A stretch of DNA of 28,511 nt from a bacterium (GTDB lineage Bacteria > Spirochaetota > UBA4802 > UBA5550): NCBI GenBank assembly GCA_024224995.1, contig JAAENB010000652.1:1-28511 (forward strand), read 5' to 3'. The position numbers were made by a program, and so were the translations under genes. The notes under the pieces are model-generated. The model was not told where the DNA came from. It saw only the letters and a list, made by a program, of their open reading frames with translations, and searched no databases. Positions 1 to 8,900 of this stretch are shown here, piece after piece. Position 1 is the stretch's first letter; each line of letters opens with the position of its first letter.

Positions 1-363
1 AAGATCCTTTCGGACTACCTGGAGAGTATTGGATACCAGGGGAATCCCCAGGAGATCACCTATGAAACGGATGAATTCAGCGCGGTTTGTCCTTTTTCCG
101 GTCTGCCCGATATCGCAAAAATTAAAATAGTTTACATTCCCCGAAAAAAATTAGTGGAACTTAAATCATTAAAATATTATTTTGTCTCTTTTAGAAATGT
201 AGGGATATACCAGGAAGCTGCGACAAATCGTATTTATAACGATCTTTATGTCTGCCTGGAGCCTGAATTTTTGTCCGTAACCACGATTTACAACGTTCGA
301 GGAGGTATTCTTGCTACCTGTGTAATGGATTCAGACAGGGTAGGGGAGAATACTTCGAAATAA
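1..363 (+). CDS. queF: NADPH-dependent 7-cyano-7-deazaguanine reductase QueF (5' end cut by window)
   Basis: This is the C-terminal part of QueF, which reduces preQ0 to preQ1 with NADPH in the queuosine tRNA-modification pathway, in the cytoplasm. The frame is open from base 1, so the gene begins upstream; the GTG at 154 is an internal Val codon, not a start. The segment CPFSGLPD (codons 30-37 of the visible part) matches the QueF catalytic motif, with the thioimide-forming Cys at nt 88-90 and the paired Asp seven residues later. ELKSLKYY followed by SFRN, then a Gln-Glu pair and TNRIYNDL, is the family's NADPH/substrate region. The spacing fits the short type I (unimodular) form. The next gene starts 47 bp downstream on the same strand, so they may be cotranscribed. 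The product call is confident; the N-terminus is not visible. Confidence 0.93.
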   Translation, partial: KILSDYLESIGYQGNPQEITYETDEFSAVCPFSGLPDIAKIKIVYIPRKKLVELKSLKYYFVSFRNVGIYQEAATNRIYNDLYVCLEPEFLSVTTIYNVRGGILATCVMDSDRVGENTSK

Positions 364-410
364 CGAAAAACAGGATTTTCAACAACTTATAAAGGCAAAG
401 GTGATATTTA

Positions 411-1097
411 ATGAAAAGAGGCTTACTCTTTCTTCTTATATTATTGTTTACAACAACATATTGTTCGGGCTGTTTTAAGCGTAACGGAACCACTGTTAAG
501 CGGGGCTTCCTTCATTTTAAGGTTTCTATTGAGCAGGACGGTTTAACAAAAGATATTGAAAATAATGAGGTTGAATTACTAAAAAAGCCTTTTTCCATAG
601 TGATACATTTTCCCGAACCGGACAGTGTTTTTGTTAATGCTTCGTTTGAGCCGGGTTCGTTTATGGCCGCGTTTGAAGGAAAAAAAGTTGAAGAGGTTGT
701 TGGATTTGAAGGGAAGGGTATGGCAGAGGAGCTCTTTAATAAGGAAGAAACCCTGATGCTTTCTAATTCCTCTCCGAATTTCTGGCAGTATGCCAGTGCC
801 AATGAGCACCGTTTTAGTGACGTAATAACGAAAGAAGGGGTTTATATTTGCAAAAGGAACGTTTCGCATATTATAAATGTTGATAATGACAATGAAAAGA
901 TAACGGTTTCCAATCTTAAAGGGAACGCATTGTACCTGGTTATTATGAAAATGGAATGGAATGAAGATTATACCCAGAAAATAGAAAAGAAGAGAGAATT
1001 TATTAAAATTTCTTTTAAAGAAATGATGTTTAAAGAAGAAAAAAACTCCGGAGTCCGATTACCTGATGACAGTGGAAGAAACAAATATACCCTATGA
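411..1097 (+). CDS. Putative lipoprotein of unknown function
   Basis: I do not recognise this 228-residue protein. It opens with a basic start (MKRG), a hydrophobic stretch to about residue 17 and a Cys-Ser-Gly-Cys segment. Either Cys18 or Cys21 could be the lipidated residue under a relaxed, spirochaete-like lipobox, so a membrane-anchored lipoprotein facing the periplasm is the likely fate. The rest is charged and Lys/Glu-rich, with alternating hydrophobic residues suggesting beta structure, and has no motif I can name. An AAGG-type ribosome site (aaaggtg) lies just upstream of the ATG. Its last 32 bp overlap the start of the AAA ATPase gene, which implies translational coupling and perhaps a shared task. 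Antisense reading frames inside it look like shadows. Confidence 0.75.
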   Translation: MKRGLLFLLILLFTTTYCSGCFKRNGTTVKRGFLHFKVSIEQDGLTKDIENNEVELLKKPFSIVIHFPEPDSVFVNASFEPGSFMAAFEGKKVEEVVGFEGKGMAEELFNKEETLMLSNSSPNFWQYASANEHRFSDVITKEGVYICKRNVSHIINVDNDNEKITVSNLKGNALYLVIMKMEWNEDYTQKIEKKREFIKISFKEMMFKEEKNSGVRLPDDSGRNKYTL

Positions 1098-2337
1098 CAG
1101 GATGAAGGAGCAGGTCGAGAGAGAGCTGCTCCTTTATCTCGACAGCACCGGTTCTCCGGAAGCGATTCCCTTACCTGAGCTTTCTTATGAAAAAGGTACT
1201 ACAGTTATTACCTTTCCTATGCCCGGGTTCACGGAAATAGTACTGTTTAATTACCTGTCATTAATAAAAAAGCATATTGAACATATCCGGGTCTATAATT
1301 TTGAGGATGGGCACTATGCTTTCCAGGCTTTGAACAGTAATATCTTTAATTCCGAAAATATTCTCGACAATATTAAAATCGAGGTTTTTTGCCTGGTTTC
1401 TACAAAAATGGAAATTTCGAAAAAAGGCAATCTCTCCCAGGAGGAGATTAACCTTACAATAGAATTATTTAAAACCACCTATTCGTCTGTTCGGGAGGAT
1501 CCGGCAGTGCGGCTTCAAAAACTGGGAGCTTCTACGATAACCGGTAATGAAGGTATAAACTGGGATTATTTTGCCGGTTATGAAGAGGTTAAGCGGAAGA
1601 TCCGGGAATCGATCATTCTTCCCCTTCGGAATTCCGATGTTTACGATTCTATCGCAAGGATGACACGGAAGGTTTTTGAGTCGAACAGGCCCAGGGCTAT
1701 TTTGTTTGAAGGGCCTCCGGGGGTTGGAAAAACAACTGTTGCCAGGATTATCGCGGGAGAGGCAAATATCCCTCTTGTGTATGTACCAATTGAGTCAATA
1801 ATGTCAAAATGGTACGGACAGTCTTCCCAGAATCTTTCTCAAATATTTGATGCCTGCGAAGATATGGGGGGAGCAATTATTTTTCTTGATGAGATTGATT
1901 CCCTTGCCGGTTCACGGGATCAGAACATGTTTGAGGCTACCAGGAGGCTTCTTTCCGTATTGCTCAGGAAGCTCGACGGAATTGACGCGGCCGAGAGTAT
2001 TATTACTATTGGAGCCACAAACAGGAAATTTGACCTGGATCACGCGCTCATTAGCCGTTTCGACCAGACAATTTCTTTTCCGCTTCCCAATGCTTCTGAG
2101 ATTGCTTCTATTTTCGGGAATTATGCCTGCCATCTTTCAAAAGAGGAGTGCGGTGTTCTTGGAGAACGGGGTGAAGGGCTGTCGGGAAGGAATATTAAAG
2201 ATGTATCGGAATTTACCGAGAGAAGATGGGCCCGGAAGATCCTGGTTCAGAAAATGGAGCCCTCTCCTCCTCCTTTTGAGTATTATAAACAGACAATACG
2301 AATGTGGATAAATGATTCCGGAGAGAATGTGAATTAA
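1066..2337 (+). CDS. AAA ATPase, classic (katanin/spastin/FtsH-like) clade
   Basis: This 423-residue cytoplasmic ATPase has an N-terminal region of about 150 residues that I cannot assign, followed by one AAA module. Walker A is GPPGVGKTT (216-224), pore loop 1 is KWYGQS, Walker B is IIFLDEID (271-278), sensor 1 is Asn319 in GATNR, the arginine finger is probably Arg331 in SRFD, and the lid carries GLSGRNI. The KWYG pore loop and the SLAGSRD stretch after Walker B resemble substrate-threading AAA proteins of the katanin/spastin type more than helicase loaders. There is no protease domain or membrane segment, so it is more likely an unfoldase or disassembly motor. The ATG at 1066 sits in the tail of the lipoprotein gene with a GGAG site before it. 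Its stop codon overlaps the stop of the opposing gene (TTAA at 2334-2337). The substrate is unknown. Confidence 0.88.
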   Translation: MTVEETNIPYDRMKEQVERELLLYLDSTGSPEAIPLPELSYEKGTTVITFPMPGFTEIVLFNYLSLIKKHIEHIRVYNFEDGHYAFQALNSNIFNSENILDNIKIEVFCLVSTKMEISKKGNLSQEEINLTIELFKTTYSSVREDPAVRLQKLGASTITGNEGINWDYFAGYEEVKRKIRESIILPLRNSDVYDSIARMTRKVFESNRPRAILFEGPPGVGKTTVARIIAGEANIPLVYVPIESIMSKWYGQSSQNLSQIFDACEDMGGAIIFLDEIDSLAGSRDQNMFEATRRLLSVLLRKLDGIDAAESIITIGATNRKFDLDHALISRFDQTISFPLPNASEIASIFGNYACHLSKEECGVLGERGEGLSGRNIKDVSEFTERRWARKILVQKMEPSPPPFEYYKQTIRMWINDSGENVN

Positions 2338-4472
2338 AAATATTTAACCAGGAGAACCTCGTTTCCTATATCGTTGTACTCTATTTTATCGAATATGTCT
2401 TTTGTCATCATGATTCCCCTGCCGTGGGCCAGCACTTCATCGTTTTTCAGGCTAATTTTGGCGTTCAGCACTGTTTCATGGTCAAATCCCTTCCCTTCAT
2501 CACTGATGGTATATATAACTTTTTCGGAATCAATAGAGTATTCTATCTTAACCTGTTTGTCTCCGTACCGGGGATCGCTGCGTCTGCTTGCGATAAAATC
2601 GAAATAATTATTATTCATAAGAGCCCTGGATTTATCGTTAAAAGTAATATTGAGATTCCCGTGTTCAATTGCGTTGATAATTATTTCCCTGAGTCCCACC
2701 CGGAGCAGGCCAACCTTTTTGGGCTGCATATATTTTACCAGGTTCCGGGTTATTCGCTGGGTAATTTCTTCCGCAGTAAGCAGGTAATTCCCAATAGAGA
2801 ATTTTTGTTTTTCAAACACGAAATATTTCAGTAATGTGTCTTCAAGGGCACTGGAGGCTTTTCCAAGTATTTCGCTCCTGCCATTTGTGTCAATGTATTC
2901 CAGGGTTACTTCCACCTCTTTTGGTTCGGAAATTATGGGTGAAATAAAATTTGCCCTGAATTTGATGGGGGATCTCTCCTGCGCGAACTGTTCCAGTTTT
3001 TCACGAACCAGCTCTTTGCCCACATTAATACCGTTTGGTTCTTCATAGATAAGATCGAAAAAATTTATTGTCTCCACTGCTTCGGGCAGGATTTTTAATT
3101 GTTCTTCTATGGCCTTGTTTGCCGAGAGCAGGTTCCAGTGTTCATCCAGGGAGAAAAATATATCGTGTGAGCCCTCCACAATGCGCCGGTATTTTTCCTG
3201 TGCTTTGATTACCTCGGCCTGTGCCAGTTTCTTTTCCCTGTTTGTGAGGTTGATCCGGTCTGCCAGGGCAATGGAGAGCAGGGTTACTTCCAGGGCGGAA
3301 CCGATCTGTATGCCGTATTCCGTAATAAAGACCGATGGGATGATATTCAGTTTGTTTAAGGCGAGCAGGAGTATACCGCATAAAAAGCTAACCCAGGCAA
3401 TGAGGAAAAAACGGGCGGGAAGATATCCCTTTTTCATACAGAGGAGACCGGCAATCATGATCGTTGGTGACGATATAACCATAAGGATCATGCCCAGTTT
3501 TATGGCAATAATGTAATTCCCCAGCAATGAATAGAGCATAAGAAAAATTGAAAAGGGAACCAGGGAAAAGAGAATTTTGTTCATGGTTGGCGCGTATTTT
3601 TTTAACTGTAAAAAGCTCTGGGAAAAAAGGGTCATCCACATTGCCGTAAACCCAATGAGCACCGGGGTGCTCAGGTTATGCCACCAGGGAAACCCAGGCC
3701 AGAGGTATCTGTATGCTAGGCCGTTATATGACATCTGTACAAAGGCGTATGAAATAATATAGATTACATAAAATAAATAGCTTTTATCCCTGGTGGAAAG
3801 AAAGAGGGAAAAATTATAGAATATCATAACCAGGAGTATGCCGTAATAGATCCCAAAGGCGTATTTTTCTTCCATTACTTTTTCGGTAAAGGCTTTTTGG
3901 GACCGCATGGTTACGAGAAGCTGTTTAAAAGAAGCCCCGCCATAATGAAGATATATTTGTTGTGTCTCTTTTTCGTGCAGGGGCAGTTCAAATATGAATT
4001 TTCTATACTGGTATTCCCGCTGAGAAAAGGGAAGACTGTCCCCGGTTTTCTTTGTTGTAAGGTTTCCGGAGGAATCAAAAGCGTACAGTTCAAAGATATT
4101 AATATGAGGATAATCGAGTTCCAGGAGCCAGGTCTCGTCACGATTGCTGCTGTTGTGTACCCGGAACCGGAGCCAGAACCCGGTTGTTGAGAACTCATAC
4201 GTAAGGCTTTTTGTTTTGCCGGGTTCAAACCGTTTAGCTGTTCCGGGTTTCCGAATTTCTTCAATGGTAAGAGAATCTTCCGGATCTTCCAATATTTCCA
4301 GGTAGGGTTTTAGTGAGTATTCTTTCCCTGTGCTGTCCAGGACCAGGGTTTCGGGCGCGGGCTCCGGGCTATGGTTATCGGCATGAGTGCTCTTATTTTT
4401 CGCTGCTGGTACCGCTATAATCGGAGCGAGGATGAGCATCAGCAACAGGATTTTTTTTACGAACCGGATCAT
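2334..4472 (-). CDS. 7TM-DISM receptor with PAS domain and anti-sigma-type HATPase
   Basis: This 712-residue inner-membrane sensor has a signal peptide (1-24) and a periplasmic beta-sandwich of the 7TMR-DISMED2 type (about 40-195). A seven-helix 7TMR-DISM block follows (about 205-405; YAFGIYYGILLVMIFYNFSL is typical), then a short coiled coil, a PAS-like region (about 425-540) and a C-terminal GHKL ATPase. ATP-site boxes are visible: E596-N600 (N box), DEGKG 658-662 (G1) and HGRG 683-686 (G2). There is no HisKA phospho-acceptor helix. The ATPase resembles the RsbW/SpoIIAB serine-kinase type (HATPase_c_2) rather than a two-component kinase, so I infer control of a sigma factor or anti-sigma antagonist, possibly by Ser phosphorylation of an STAS protein encoded elsewhere. 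No partner is visible nearby. A good sigma70-type promoter lies upstream at 4504-4532. Confidence 0.88.
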   Translation of the reverse strand: MIRFVKKILLLMLILAPIIAVPAAKNKSTHADNHSPEPAPETLVLDSTGKEYSLKPYLEILEDPEDSLTIEEIRKPGTAKRFEPGKTKSLTYEFSTTGFWLRFRVHNSSNRDETWLLELDYPHINIFELYAFDSSGNLTTKKTGDSLPFSQREYQYRKFIFELPLHEKETQQIYLHYGGASFKQLLVTMRSQKAFTEKVMEEKYAFGIYYGILLVMIFYNFSLFLSTRDKSYLFYVIYIISYAFVQMSYNGLAYRYLWPGFPWWHNLSTPVLIGFTAMWMTLFSQSFLQLKKYAPTMNKILFSLVPFSIFLMLYSLLGNYIIAIKLGMILMVISSPTIMIAGLLCMKKGYLPARFFLIAWVSFLCGILLLALNKLNIIPSVFITEYGIQIGSALEVTLLSIALADRINLTNREKKLAQAEVIKAQEKYRRIVEGSHDIFFSLDEHWNLLSANKAIEEQLKILPEAVETINFFDLIYEEPNGINVGKELVREKLEQFAQERSPIKFRANFISPIISEPKEVEVTLEYIDTNGRSEILGKASSALEDTLLKYFVFEKQKFSIGNYLLTAEEITQRITRNLVKYMQPKKVGLLRVGLREIIINAIEHGNLNITFNDKSRALMNNNYFDFIASRRSDPRYGDKQVKIEYSIDSEKVIYTISDEGKGFDHETVLNAKISLKNDEVLAHGRGIMMTKDIFDKIEYNDIGNEVLLVKYF

Positions 4473-4493
4473 TTTCCTATTGTACCTTTTAGT

Positions 4494-4522
4494 TTGATAA
4501 AATACTATAAGGGATGTTTAAT
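4494..4522 (+). promoter_or_regulatory. Possible rightward promoter overlapping the leftward one
   Basis: On the plus strand TTGATA (4494-4499) and TTTAAT (4517-4522) are 17 bp apart. They interleave with the minus-strand promoter at 4504-4532, so the two polymerases could not bind at once. It would drive the small ORF at 4591 and perhaps the nuclease gene at 4869. The call rests on sequence match only, in AT-rich DNA. Confidence 0.3.
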
Positions 4523-4532
4523 ATAAAATCAA
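4504..4532 (-). promoter_or_regulatory. Sigma70-type promoter for the 7TM-DISM gene
   Basis: Read on the minus strand, TTGATT (4532-4527) and TATAGT (4509-4504) are separated by 17 bp, about 30 bp upstream of the ATG at 4472. Both hexamers are close to consensus. The region is AT-rich, so chance matches are possible. Confidence 0.5.
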
Positions 4533-4590
4533 GTTTTATTTATGCAAGAAAGAATGAATGCTGTTCTCCGGAGCCCGGGGAGCTGAAGTT

Positions 4591-4683
4591 ATGAAAATTT
4601 TTAAAAAAATACTGCGATTTATCCCTGCGGTTCTTATTAGTCTTCTACTTTTTGGCTTGCTTGCCTGGAGCGGGCTGCTTTGA
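4591..4683 (+). CDS. Possible 30-aa single-pass membrane peptide
   Basis: An ATG with a well-placed GGAG (4579-4582, 8 nt spacing) opens a 30-codon frame ending at TGA. The peptide starts MKIFKKILRF, continues as an unbroken hydrophobic helix of about 18 residues with two prolines/glycines, and ends WSGLL. The positive-inside N-terminus and helix length fit a small inner-membrane protein. It could equally be the leftover signal peptide of a decayed secreted protein, since no frame continues after the stop. The overlapping rightward promoter candidate would supply its mRNA. I know of no named family. Confidence is limited because short hydrophobic frames arise by chance in T-rich DNA. Confidence 0.35.
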   Translation: MKIFKKILRFIPAVLISLLLFGLLAWSGLL

Positions 4684-4868
4684 ATACGGCTCTTTCTTGT
4701 TGTCTTATGCTTTGGTGTCGCTGTATAAAAGAGTTTTTTGCCGATTTATAAAAAAAATCGCTTTTTTTACTTCACGTTTTTGTTTCTCATTCCTTTCTAA
4801 TTCACAATTATCTGTTTAAGGCAGCCGGAAGCCGGAACGTATTAATACTGTACTAATGGAGAGTTTGT

Positions 4869-5843
4869 ATGAATGATATCAAAAAGAAGAAATTGCATCT
4901 TTCGCAGGACGAAATGATAAAGGATTTGATCCTTGATTATCCGGAAGACGCCCTGGAGTATTTACATCCTGAAATTTTTAAACGATATGGCCGTCCTGTA
5001 AAAACGAGTGTTACGCTCCAGGAGAACAAGAAATATTCTCATTACGATCCAAAGAGAATAAATGATATCGCTATCTTATATGAATTTAAGGGCGGGGAAA
5101 AGGTTGTGCTTCCCCTGGTTGAGCACTGGTCGGATAAAAACCAGTTTGATATACACCGCCTTGCGCACTATATGATAGACCTTGATAAGCGCTACCCGGA
5201 CTATGAAAAATGTCCTATTGTACTCTTTACGGACCAGTCGGATACCTGGTATACACAGCCGCAGTCTGAGATTGTTATACAGTGTCTTGATACGGTATAC
5301 CTTAAATTTGAGTATATAATGGTGCGGTTAAAAGCAGATGAAGCGGAACAGTACAGGAGAACAAAAAATAAATTTGTGGCGGTATTGCGTTCGGTAATGG
5401 CCCGGGAAGCGGATGAAAAAATAATTTTAGCGATTGACTTTATAAAGCATTATTTGTATCTTGAAAGTGATGTAAAGCTGTTGCGAAAACATATCGACAT
5501 TATTTGTTTCTACTTTGACCTGGAAGAGGAAGAAACAGGAGAGATATTACAATTATTGTCAAAAGGAGATGGAGAAAAAATGGGTAGTTTTATTGCTGCA
5601 ATGGATGAGTTTTTAGAAGAAAGAATTGAAAAGAGAATTGAAAAGAGAGTTGTAGAGCAAGTTGAAAAGAGACTGGAAAAGCAAGTTGAGAAGAGAGTTG
5701 AAAAGAGAGCTATGGAAAAATATAAACTGGGAAAACTTGAAGATGCAGCTAAAATGATTGAAAAGGGATTCAGTATTGAAGATGTGTTCGACATAACCGG
5801 GTTAAGCAGGGAAGACCTGGAACGGGGAGGGCTTCTCGCCTGA
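4869..5843 (+). CDS. Rpn/PD-(D/E)XK nuclease-family protein (transposase-like)
   Basis: This 324-residue protein belongs to the Rpn/Transposase_31-like PD-(D/E)XK group, known for DNA nuclease activity that promotes RecA-independent recombination. Support comes from NDIAIL (D66), then LVEHWSD (E85-H86-W87-S88) matching the family's LxEHQS active-site strand, followed by the F-x-x-HRLAHYM helix. The C-terminal part carries a charged repeat of seven 4-residue units of the type I/V-E-K-R (253-280), likely coiled coil, then a short helical tail (about 282-320) ending LSREDLERGG, a common finish in this group. GGAG precedes the ATG. It stands alone: I see no terminal inverted repeats or target duplications, so it is not a recognisable IS. 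Such genes are usually multicopy and clade-specific. The family call is good; the activity of this copy is inferred. Confidence 0.8.
   Translation: MNDIKKKKLHLSQDEMIKDLILDYPEDALEYLHPEIFKRYGRPVKTSVTLQENKKYSHYDPKRINDIAILYEFKGGEKVVLPLVEHWSDKNQFDIHRLAHYMIDLDKRYPDYEKCPIVLFTDQSDTWYTQPQSEIVIQCLDTVYLKFEYIMVRLKADEAEQYRRTKNKFVAVLRSVMAREADEKIILAIDFIKHYLYLESDVKLLRKHIDIICFYFDLEEEETGEILQLLSKGDGEKMGSFIAAMDEFLEERIEKRIEKRVVEQVEKRLEKQVEKRVEKRAMEKYKLGKLEDAAKMIEKGFSIEDVFDITGLSREDLERGGLLA
5625..5708 (+). repeat. 12-bp tandem repeats encoding a coiled-coil segment
   Basis: Seven imperfect 12-bp units, near RTTGAAAAGAGA, encode the I/V-E-K-R/Q tetrads at residues 253-280 of the nuclease-family protein. Copy number could change in frame by slippage without breaking the gene. 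Confidence 0.75.
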
Positions 5844-5891
5844 TTAGACCTTTTTATAATCCTCATAATCCTTCCTTATCCTGTTTTTCGA

Positions 5892-5921
5892 TTGACGAAA
5901 CAAGCCTGCTTGTGCTATAAA
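5892..5921 (+). promoter_or_regulatory. Sigma70-type promoter with palindrome in the spacer
   Basis: TTGACG (5892-5897) and TATAAA (5916-5921) are separated by 18 bp. The spacer contains the inverted repeat ACAAGC-CT-GCTTGT (5900-5913). Palindromes between -35 and -10 are classic repressor sites, so this may be the operator of the GH13-GT5 gene 68 bp downstream. No repressor gene is visible nearby. Confidence 0.6.
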
Positions 5922-5988
5922 TACTTATTGCCATTTCCCCTCTTTTTTTTAAAAGTGGATAATACCAAACAAAAAAAGGATACATACC

Positions 5989-8900
5989 GTGGAACGAACA
6001 ATCGCAAGCAGTCTCTGCCGCTTTAAAGTGACAGATGAACACCTGGTTACCGACCGCCTTGTAAAGGCACAGATAGCACGAGCTTTTGATGAAAACAGGT
6101 GCTATGAATTTTATACAAGAAAAGATATTGTTGAAACGATCAAAGCAGGTGAGCCGGTAGATGCACAAATAGACCGGTTTGTTGATATTCGAAATAATAT
6201 TTTCGATAGCATTTCCGGCGGAGACCAGACAATCAAGACCAGGCTCATGAGTGATACACGCCTGTCTTCACGCCTTGTTGCGGCACTGACTTTTTTTCAC
6301 CAGGCAATTGCAGAGGGAGAGTTCAGCTCCATAGTCGACAGAAGAATTGTTATAATTAAAGAGCTTCCGGGAGTTCCAACCATTCATCATGTCTCCCGGG
6401 AATCAACCGTAATTGCCCATGTGGGGCAGGGCGCGCCCTGGACAGAGATGCCCTCTATCTACCTGGGACTAAAGACCTTTGATGCCTTAACCGCGGAGCA
6501 GAAAAAGGGAAAAACCGAGCTTTTTGAAGCATTTAAACTTCTTCTAATGGTAGAAGAACGGGCAATTGAGACAGGATATTCCCACGCCGTAGCCTATCCG
6601 CCGAATGTTTCAAAGGCCCTGGTTTACCTGGTAGACGAGGTAATCAAGAACGCGACCCAGTACGAAATGGAAGAAGAGATCCTTCCTGAAAAGAAAGAGA
6701 TCAAGGGGTTTACCGCGACAAACCGGAAAAACCTGCTCAGGGACTTAAATGCCAGGGTCAAGGACGATGAACTTAATTTTGATTATGAGAAGAATTTAAA
6801 AGCACTGAAGTCACTGGAGCGGATGGCGCGCCAGTATAAGAAAGCGAATGATGCGGAATCGCTGCGGGAGGTGATCCGTCTCCTGGTTGCGGCCTCAGGC
6901 CATGATTTACATGAGATCCGGAACCGGGCAAACCTCATACTTGACAGGGCCTTTGCCCCAAAAGAATTTGACGCTCCCCTGGCAACACGGTTTATTAATC
7001 TTTCAATTGGTGATGAATATAAATTTGAATTTGAACTCCCCGATGAAAAGGGCAAATATTTTATACGGCTCTGGAAAAACAATTCATCAAAAAGTATTTT
7101 TCTGCAAAAGGATATTCAATTTTTTGATGTTCCCCTGGTATTAAACAGCGAAAGAGGTCTTTTTACGGCAAAGTATTCATTTGAAAAATACGGACATTTT
7201 GATTTTGCCATAGCCAGGAAGAAGCAAAAGAACATTGAATGGGTAAACCTCCACAGAACCAGCGGAAGGATCAATGTTATTCCCGATGTAAAGGGCGAGA
7301 TTATCCTGGAAATATTCATCGATATTCACGGCCACACCAAAGCCTACTGGCGGGTCGATACCGATTCACCCGGCCTTGTTTACAATGAGAATGGGGAAGT
7401 CATTCGGCTGGGCTGTTTCTCCGACATTGCCGCTCACCTGGAAGATCTAAAAAAGCGCTACAGTATAACAGTCATTTATCTGCTGGGAGTTCAGCAGCGG
7501 GGTACCAACAGGATCGACTGGGCCCCTGAAGCCTCATCGCCTTCTCCCTTTTCTCCAATGAGCCTGGTAGATATAGATGTCAACCTGGGAGGAGAAGAGG
7601 AGTTTGGCAAACTGGTAAAAAAAGCCCATACTCTTGATATTAAAGTCGTAATCGATATAGTACCGCATATTAACCGGAGAAGTGACCATCTTCCCGATGA
7701 ACTGGTTGCTTTTACCTATGATCTAAACGGCAACCTGGTTCCCAGGTCGGCAACGGACGGCAGGTACGGATCATGGGATGACGGCAAACTGTTGAATTAC
7801 CGGAAGTTTGAGGTCTGGGAATGGCTTGCCAATTCTATTATCACCTTGATCGAGAAGTTTGATATTGACGGGATACGGTTCGACTCAGCTCACGCTGTTC
7901 CCATAATGATGAAAAAAAATAACTATCTCTATGATTACAGCAGGAAAAGAACCCATGAAGAGATGGTAGAGGGCGGGATCATTGTTAATGAAAGGGAGTT
8001 TGAGCACTTTATAACAACAGGATATTATGATTGCGCCTGCCGTGACCAGGTAGCGGTACCGCTTCATTATTACCTGATGCTTAATATTGAGAGAAAACTC
8101 AAAGAGAAGAAAAAGGACTTTTTCCTGCATATTGCCGAATGTTTCTGGGGGCATGAACGGTTTTTAACGCGTACCGGTCTTATTCCCTATAATTCTTCGC
8201 TCTTTAAAATATGCGAGAATATTATTCACGGGAAAACCGATGTCCGGGAGATCTATCATATTTATGATAATTATTTTCCTTCGGTCCTTCCTGAAGGAAC
8301 AGAGCTTCTCGGCATACTGGGAAACCATGATGAGCGGAGAGCGCTTAATACCTTTGGACAGCGGGGACTAAGGGCTGCGGTTGCTCTCAGTATTTTTATG
8401 AGCAATATTGTTATGGACTATGAAGGGAGCGCTGAAGGAGAAGGCTGGAAGGTTTATCTCGATAATATCTATGTTAACTGGAACCAGTTTGAGGATGCAG
8501 CGCATCGAAGCCTGGAATTGTTTTACGGGGAATGGTACCGCTTTCACCGGAGCGCGAAAGGGAACGGATACCTGGTGTGGGCCAACAATCATATGGCTGC
8601 TGCTGCCGTTAAGTTCGCGGACCAGGTCATATGGGTTGGGGCCTTTAATTTTGCCGATTCAAACCAGTCGGTATCGATACAGTTCGACAATCCTACACTG
8701 CCAATTGATGATAATAACTATTATCGATTGACCGATCTTTTATATTCAAATATTACCGGGCAGCATAGCTATTATAAGGGAAGTGAACTTAAGATTTCGA
8801 GAATAAATACCATTGTTGCTTTTACGGACCGGGTAAAACTTCTGAAACTGGAAGAAGTTAAGGTCGACGATTATTATCTCGATTTTATCCGGGATTCTTT

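Larger units (their letters stand above)
4473..4868. other. Gene-poor intergenic region
   Basis: These 396 bp hold the interleaved promoter candidates (4494-4532), the 30-codon ORF (4591-4683) and, just before the nuclease gene, a direct GCCGGAA repeat and the perfect palindrome GTATTAATAC (4839-4848). Poly-A and poly-T tracts around 4745-4770 give only a short, unconvincing hairpin. I see no RNA gene, IS remnant or further coding sequence. Confidence 0.6.

Noticed and set aside
154..363. Short gene starting with GTG at 154
   Set aside because: The same frame is open to base 1 and encodes the QueF active-site motif before this codon.
1847..2311. 154-codon frame inside the AAA ATPase gene
   Set aside because: It overlaps the Walker B to lid region in another frame and lacks a start signal.
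4869..5843. An insertion sequence
   Set aside because: The protein is transposase-like by family only; no terminal inverted repeats or target duplication are visible.
5510..5866. 118-residue Ser-rich frame on the minus strand
   Set aside because: It is antisense to the Glu/Lys repeat of the nuclease-family gene; the Ser/Phe richness is a mirror of that repeat.
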